64,000 nucleotides of DNA from Schistosoma haematobium (taxonomy: Eukaryota > Platyhelminthes > Trematoda > Strigeidida > Schistosomatidae), in the NCBI RefSeq assembly GCF_000699445.3, contig NC_067201.1, positions 11,587,501 through 11,651,500 of the forward strand, given 5' to 3'. The translations under genes were made by a program, and so were the position numbers. The notes below the pieces were generated by a model. The model searched no databases. It was not told the DNA's origin and was given only the letters and a program-made list of their open reading frames with translations. Positions 58,010 through 64,000 of this stretch are shown one piece after another. Position 1 is the stretch's first letter. Each line of letters begins with the position of its first letter.

Positions 58010-61000
58010 TTGGTGTGTAACTTCCTCAAATATGATACGGTCTATTTGTCAGCACTGTTCACTAGAACTCTGTAAATTTCCTTACAAAGCTAGTCATTAG
58101 TGAGTGCAATTTCCAAAATCCCATAGTGATGATTATTACTAGCTCACTACTATTCTGCGAGCTGATCGACTTCATAAATTTAAGATTTTACTATAAGTGA
58201 AAGCATTAAAATACAGTCAGTTGTAAACAACGTAAAGTTTGATACAAGTTTGTTGATCCAAGTAGTAATATTACATCTGCACAACCAAATGAAACTAATA
58301 AAAGTAATAGTAAAAGAAATCGAAACAATCATAAAAAGAAGGACTAAACATTGGTATATGTTTTGAAGAGATGTAATGGAAAGGTATACATGAAAGGATT
58401 ATGCGATTGAAGTTCCAGAGGAAGTCCTAACCATTTCAGTCGGTGGAAATTCACAACTTTAACATTGCTTACCCTAGGTTGAAACTGAACACAAATTTCT
58501 GTGCTGTTAATATCTGACAATGGTGATGAAATGATCAAAATTAATTATCACTAGGCATACTACCGAAGGACTCTTTAGATGAATCCATGTTTAATTCGTA
58601 ATAAAACACTTTTCCATATTCACGAGTATTTGATTGTGATTTATTCGATTACAACGAAGATCACTAAATTGCTTATTTGGATGATGTTTTGTTTATGTAA
58701 TTATCCTTTAAATTAAAAACCACTGAAACTAATTTAAACAAAAAATTCTAACTTCTAGTACATAGTTTTCTGATGAAAACTTAATTATGACAACTTCGAA
58801 GATAAGCTTTTTTCTTAGCTTTTATGCATTCAATTCGATAAAATATATATTGATACTATTTAAAGACAAAACACTGAACTATTGTTTAGTAGAAAACTCT
58901 GTGTTGGGTATTCACAAATATCCCTCAATGAAGTGTCTAGAAGCCTAGAAAAGATTAGAAATGTTTTATTCAATCAGCATTGAATGGAAGCATCTCAGAA
59001 ACATAGAGAAAAATGAGAGATTATGCTCTGTTTAAATTGAATAACTATTTATGATATATTTAGTATATTAATAGATGCTTCAAGATTATAAAGCTCATAC
59101 CAAAACCTATACATAAAATCAATTTTCTGTACAGAGCATAACTTTAAAGCAAAGCTTTCACTCATATTTCGTAACTTTTCTCTATTATTCGAGTTCAAAT
59201 GTAAAAGTGCTATGGGTATATAGGAAAAGGTTTCGGTAGTCAGTAACAAGCGTTCAAGTAGAAAACTTATCATTCAGAAATTTATGAAACATAATGACTC
59301 ATCCTAATAACATGCAACATTATTTAGGTTGAAATAAAACTAATTATTATCCTGAATGAAGGCCTGTACACGTCCAGATATCATGTCAAGTAGACAAAAT
59401 TTCTGAAAATGATCTCAAATCATCTCATTTTTGACAAATTTATAGGAAATCTCATCTAAATGATCACACGGACTGTAATTTTCCCGAAAGTAACAACAAG
59501 GAAATAAATTCAGAGATGAAGTTACTTTACACTCTTCCATGTGGTTATCAATAATTATTATTAACACCATCCAAGTAAAATTTACATTTATCGTCACAAA
59601 TATACCATGGATCCAAGATAGAATGATATCAAATAAAATCATCATACACAGAATTATATAAGTTTTAAGAGGAACCTTGAAAAAATAACAATAAAAGGCT
59701 TCAGAGGCGTAAAAAGCTTGACAAAAATGACTACTAAAAACTTTGAGAAAAAAACGCAAAATTTATCGATTTACGAACATTTCTACATTGTAAATTGATT
59801 CAGAACGAGATAATTAGAATGATTAGGACTGAATGGACTTAAATGTCATCTTATTCTTCTCACCACGGGAGTATGAGTTTAAAAACAGTCATGGAAATGC
59901 TACAACTCATCTTAACCTATCGATCCTTATCTTTAAAGATGTGATCTTAGAAGTGCTGAGCTAGCACATCAACAACCACTCAGAAAGTTGCCGTAAGTCG
60001 CCGGCTTCAAACAGTTGTCTTTTAACTATATGGTTACGAACCCAGGTTGTCAAGGCTATCCTTTACCCGATTTTTCCTCAGATACCTCAAGAAGTATTCT
60101 TCGACGTTTTGGGCAACCGGGAAATGACGACCTCTCTTATGTTTTTAACATCACTCAATATTATTCCTTTCATAATCATCATTTTTTCAAAAAGAAAAAA
60201 ACGGAATGCACTTCAACATGCGAAACAAAAAACACAACAGCACATGACACAGCAAGAATAAATGCAAAACCTTTAGCCTTATGTAATAAAGCACAAAAAG
60301 GAAAATAGATATTATTCCATAGTACATATATACACATAAGTGCAATCTCCTTAGGTATGAAAATAATCATTGGAAAAAAAAAGGAAATACATTCCCAGTG
60401 TCTCTATAAACACAAAAGGACACACATCGAGAGCGGAACAGTCGTCATCAGTAAGATCTGATGATCACCGCACTATATCAGAAATTAGTTGACGTTGAAA
60501 TTGTACCAACGAACACCAATGTAGTAGTTCTAACGGTTAAGGGTTTGTCATGACACCTATAGGCGTTAAGTTCTACTCCTCAACCATTAAGTTTACAAGA
60601 CTGAATGATTGTAAGCTTAGTATTGTAAATGTATTGCCGTCAGAAATATCTTAGCTTCATAATTGCAATTTATACGTTTTCTCGTCGAAAATATGTGATG
60701 TAAGTAAACACTGTAATCCCCAATCTCAATCATTATTTATTCTCAGTTGTCAAATAGTTTGGATTTTATTGTTGTTTTGTTCTATTTTAAACAGATTCAT
60801 TATGTAATGAAATTTGCTATATCTACAGCTATCCAAAACTTTCTTGAGGAAAAAACCCTGTTTTCCTCCTATTTATTGAGTTCAGTTACACAACTGAAGT
60901 GTTACTAGATTGCATTTTCATCAAGCCCTTGACTGGTATACTAGGCTTGTAACAAAAATACAACAAGCGCCCAATTACTATCTTATCAAGTGTGGGGCTC

Positions 61001-61740
61001 AATAATTATGCACTATTGAAATGAACATCTACGATGTCAGATACACAAATTTGCAACTATGAATTTCTGTTCATTAAATTACTACGAGTACTAAAACGAT
61101 GATTCATTTATTTAAATATGTTGATTCGCTTGTACACAATCTCTCACTGCAACTCAAAGATGAATCAAGTGGTGATGAAATAACACCACTAGCCTTCAAA
61201 CACAAATAATCGGTTTGTACCATTCCATTAATAATCTGTATGTAGTTGTTCCAGATAAAACATATTTTAAAGTGTGTATAATAGAAGATAACGGTTTCAT
61301 TTATACAGATTGAAACATAAAGACAACCTAATCATAATGGTTATATTGCTTGTTGTGTAAAGCCGAGACTATGTTTTGTATTTGAACTGGTATGAGATAC
61401 AGAAAGCATTTCAACCTTTAGAAAAATGATAGTTAGAATTACAAACATTGATTTGTTGAAAAATTCAGTGAAGCATTTGGGCATCACTGTTTACCAGAGT
61501 TAGAAATTAGATGAATATCAATAAAATAAAATGATCCCAAGGATATTACTCATTACATAAAGTAGTAGTGAAAATGACAGGATAAATTTCGAGTTACATT
61601 TTGCCTCATAATAGTTTCTATGAAAATTCAATAATATTCAGTATCATAATTTGATGTCAGGATTTCAAAAAATTAATATTTTCTCTACGAATTCATTTAG
61701 TAGAGAGGGTTTGAGGAAAGTGTTGAATTATATAGTTAAC
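58010..61740. other. Gene-free stretch
   Basis: No recognised gene. The minus frame at 58344-58538 contains FHRLKWLGLPLEL, which resembles the RLRWLGHVLRM motif of RTE C-termini and may be a LINE scrap. The frames at 59049-59273, 59415-59759 and 60015-60308 have no domain. Confidence 0.3.
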
Positions 61741-61744
61741 GTCA

Positions 61745-61880
61745 CGTACTTAACTTAGTTAGACAACCAGTGAAAACCTCGGCGCAGTGGACGGCTGTGT
61801 TCAGTTCCAGTATGAGACTCAACAGTGGTGCGCATTTACAAACCCACTTAAGATCAAACCCAAGACCTTAATGTCTTGGA
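61745..61880 (-). mobile_element. SINE fragment (minus)
   Basis: Minus strand: AAGGTCTTGGGTTTGATC (B-box-like), GCACCACTGTTGAGTCTCA, TACTGGAACTGAACACAGC, CGTCCACTGCGCCGAGGTTT, TCACTGGTTGTCTAACTAAG. The core CTGATGA/CGAAAC has become TTGAGTC/TGAACAC. Confidence 0.5.
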
Positions 61881-62084
61881 GTGAATAGGTAAATTTAAAT
61901 CACTAAGTTAGGATAGGATAATTCACATTTCATATTATAATTAATTCATGACACAGCCTCAATTTCTTCAATGATGACTGGTTCATTATGAGTTATACCG
62001 GTCAAAAACTAGCACTATTAAAAAAATGCTGACTGATTTCAAGTGATAATTCATGTGACCACTGGAGATCGACCATGCCGGGAA

Positions 62085-62385
62085 TGGGGCGGTTACTAAC
62101 TAATTCTAAAATGGTTGAGCAATATCGAGAATTAAGTGAAATTAAACAAACAAACAAGCCATTGGATAATAACTTAGTATTTTATAGGTTAAGCACTGGT
62201 CAACAGACCTGAAGCCCATAGAGTCAGTTCGAAATAGGCTTATGAATGGATACTATGAGTCCCATACTAGGGCAAAATATCCCCGTCCAATGTCCCTTGG
62301 TCTTCAGTGGTTGTCTGACTAAGACCGGATTGTTATGTAAATTATAAAATCTACAAACCCTTCATACTAAAAACACAGTGTCCAT
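62085..62385 (+). mobile_element. SINE with upstream repeat block, copy 2
   Basis: Block GGGGCGGTTACTAACTAATT, CTAAAATGGTTGAGCAATATC, then A-box-like TATAGGTTAAGCACTGG, hammerhead remnant ATGAGTCCCATACTAGGG with CAAAATATCC in place of CGAAAC, tail CTTCAGTGGTTGTCTGACTAAG. Homologous end to end to 54344-54620. Confidence 0.6.
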
Positions 62386-62389
62386 GAAT

Positions 62390-63025
62390 CTCCCACAAAC
62401 TGAACACAAGCTTCAAAACCGGTGAGTAGTAAATTACCCGCTGGATATTCCAGTCTAAACTTAATATTAAAACGTAACCTGACTCGTCCTTACGGATAAT
62501 GAACACTTCAGTTCCGGTAAGAAAGTACACGGATCTCTACAATAACTGTAAACCTTTACATAAAATATTAAATCAAACCTTAATCTATAATTAAAGCAGA
62601 TTTTCGAAATTGCAATGATGTAAAATTACCAAGGAGAATCAATGGCTCCATGCGAAATAAAAAGAAATATAAACTTCACTCGTAAAATACAAAGCAAACA
62701 TATTTAGAAAACAAACATATGTTAGCAAAATGAAATATCTTTAATAAATAAAAACTTCGAATAATTAATACTTTTATACGTAAGTCGTCTGTTGTCTAAA
62801 AAAAGTAAAAAATATTTCCGAATAGTTAATGCTCAAAGTGTTTGATTCTTTAAAAAGAGAAAAAAACTACGATTATGAATCAAAATAAGGTCTTAAGCAA
62901 CCATAGATTGCTATTAAATAATTATATTTTATATGGATTAAGTTCAGTTATCGATTCATTCAACATGCAGAGAATACTACATAACAGCCTATTCAATATC
63001 CCTAACTATTCTACATTTCATTTGG
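62390..63025. other. Gene-free stretch
   Basis: AT-rich; nothing recognised. Confidence 0.3.
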
Positions 63026-63029
63026 ATTG

Positions 63030-63215
63030 CGTGACATAATATAACAGACTGGATGATAGGCTGGGCGAACGCACGCAAATCCTGTGCCTGAGCTGACAAC
63101 CTGTCTCAAGGTCAAGCATCAGATAGGTGATGAGTAAGGAATGCTAATGCATAAAGCCGACGATGCACTATTTAAAATTTTAAGCTTACATATCTGAGGG
63201 GTATATATATATATG
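63030..63215. repeat. TA-tailed dispersed repeat, diverged copy
   Basis: TCAAGCATCAGATAGGTGATG, AATGCTAATGCATAAAGCC and a short TA tract near 63200-63213 follow the order seen at 5885 and 7590, with low similarity. 63220-64000 shows nothing further. Confidence 0.3.
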
Positions 63216-64000
63216 CCGAGTTATGTACACTATTATTTGATTGCCAATTACAACTTAGCCTTGTCATCCAATCACCATGTTGGGTTAGTGCATAGCAAGC
63301 GTGTATATCAGTGTTTGAGCTGGATAACTTAGGGGTGAAACACTTGATTAACATGTTTAATATACAACATCAGTTATTTTTATAAACATGATACCTTTGT
63401 TGTTCACTGACTAGCTTGTTCAATGTCATTAGAATTAATAATTAGCTGATAAAATATATTTCACTAGGCAATAACAGTCATTTAGAATACTGTGCACAAA
63501 TGTGATCCAAGACTAGGTTATAATTCACTTCAATGATACAAAGAAAAGACTTTTGTGGTTCCCTGTTTGATCATCATTGTATTCGAGGCACTGTTTACAC
63601 CCGGTGACAATACCATGTTGGTAATTCTGAGGTTCAGTGATGTATTGTCTTGGGGCAGTAATGTTAATTTAGTTGCTAGTACCTCATTAAAACGCTGAAT
63701 TCGGTTCCCTGTTCTTATTTTACGAATGTTATCTCTATAGTTTCCATATCAACTAATTAAAGAATATAGTAACTTGGTGAATGAAGCAAACAGGGTGCTC
63801 AGTTTATATGATGCCGTTGTGGGGAAGATAATGTATATGGTTACTATCTGTTAGTTCATCATGACTCTCTAGTTGGAGTCTTAGAAATCATGCAACTTAG
63901 TGGCTTGAGATTTTAACAGATATGGGTTGGGATAGAACCCAGAGGTGATCCTGTTGCAGTTTTCATCACAATGTGAACTGTCTTAACTGAAAGTCTTTTC

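Noticed and set aside
59415..59759. 114-codon minus frame rich in hydrophobic residues
   Set aside because: Composition follows AT-rich sequence; no domain, splice context or repeat family.
60015..60308. 97-codon plus frame
   Set aside because: No recognised domain; ends in a Lys run from an A tract. It could be old repeat sequence but has no second copy here.

Overview
The window looks like nuclear DNA of a blood-fluke-type trematode (Schistosoma or a close relative). The sequence is AT-rich, with small exons split by kilobase introns. It carries tRNA-headed SINE copies with decayed hammerhead-ribozyme cores (the schistosome Sm-alpha type), RTE- and CR1-type LINE sequences, Ty3/Gypsy relics, and telomere-like CCCTAA repeats. 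The species cannot be fixed from sequence alone.

Host genes recognised, all multi-exon. (1) A class-I SAM methyltransferase on the minus strand, two exons about 6.9 kb apart (8491-8642 and 1317-1541). (2) An MBLAC1-like metallo-beta-lactamase-fold protein on the minus strand (19507-19875 and 15109-15405); most metal-ligand positions are substituted, so it looks like a pseudoenzyme. (3) Synaptogyrin on the plus strand, complete in four exons from 35489 to 43328, 240 aa. (4) A GNB1L-like WD40 protein on the minus strand (52717-53062 and 46343-47343), lacking only its 5' exon(s). Broken copies of MRPL2 (33105-33755) and possibly PIGS (25300-25630) lie in a retroelement graveyard.

Layout. 1-20 kb: methyltransferase and MBLAC1-like genes with introns full of SINEs and short repeats. 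20-34.4 kb: graveyard with a Gypsy integrase fragment (plus), a CR1 RT relic (minus), an internally deleted Gypsy element (minus), the MRPL2 relic and a CR1 endonuclease relic (minus). 35-44 kb: synaptogyrin; intron 1 holds a ~0.93 kb foldback element enclosing a telomere-like array. 46-53 kb: GNB1L-like gene, whose intron contains a nearly full-length RTE LINE (47528-51416). 53-64 kb: no recognised gene, only repeats.

Most interesting signal. A ~470-580 bp repeat occurs at 2601, 12320, 16817, 18410 and 45233. It appears to be a non-autonomous derivative of the RTE LINE in this same window: it keeps the LINE 5' UTR and the last ~65 bp of its 3' end, and lacks everything between. Three copies have readable target-site duplications (8, 12 and 13 bp). 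These also define the 5' end, next to which lies a conserved strong hairpin. One copy carries a 57-bp 5'-truncated insertion of the same 3' end with its own 7-bp duplication.
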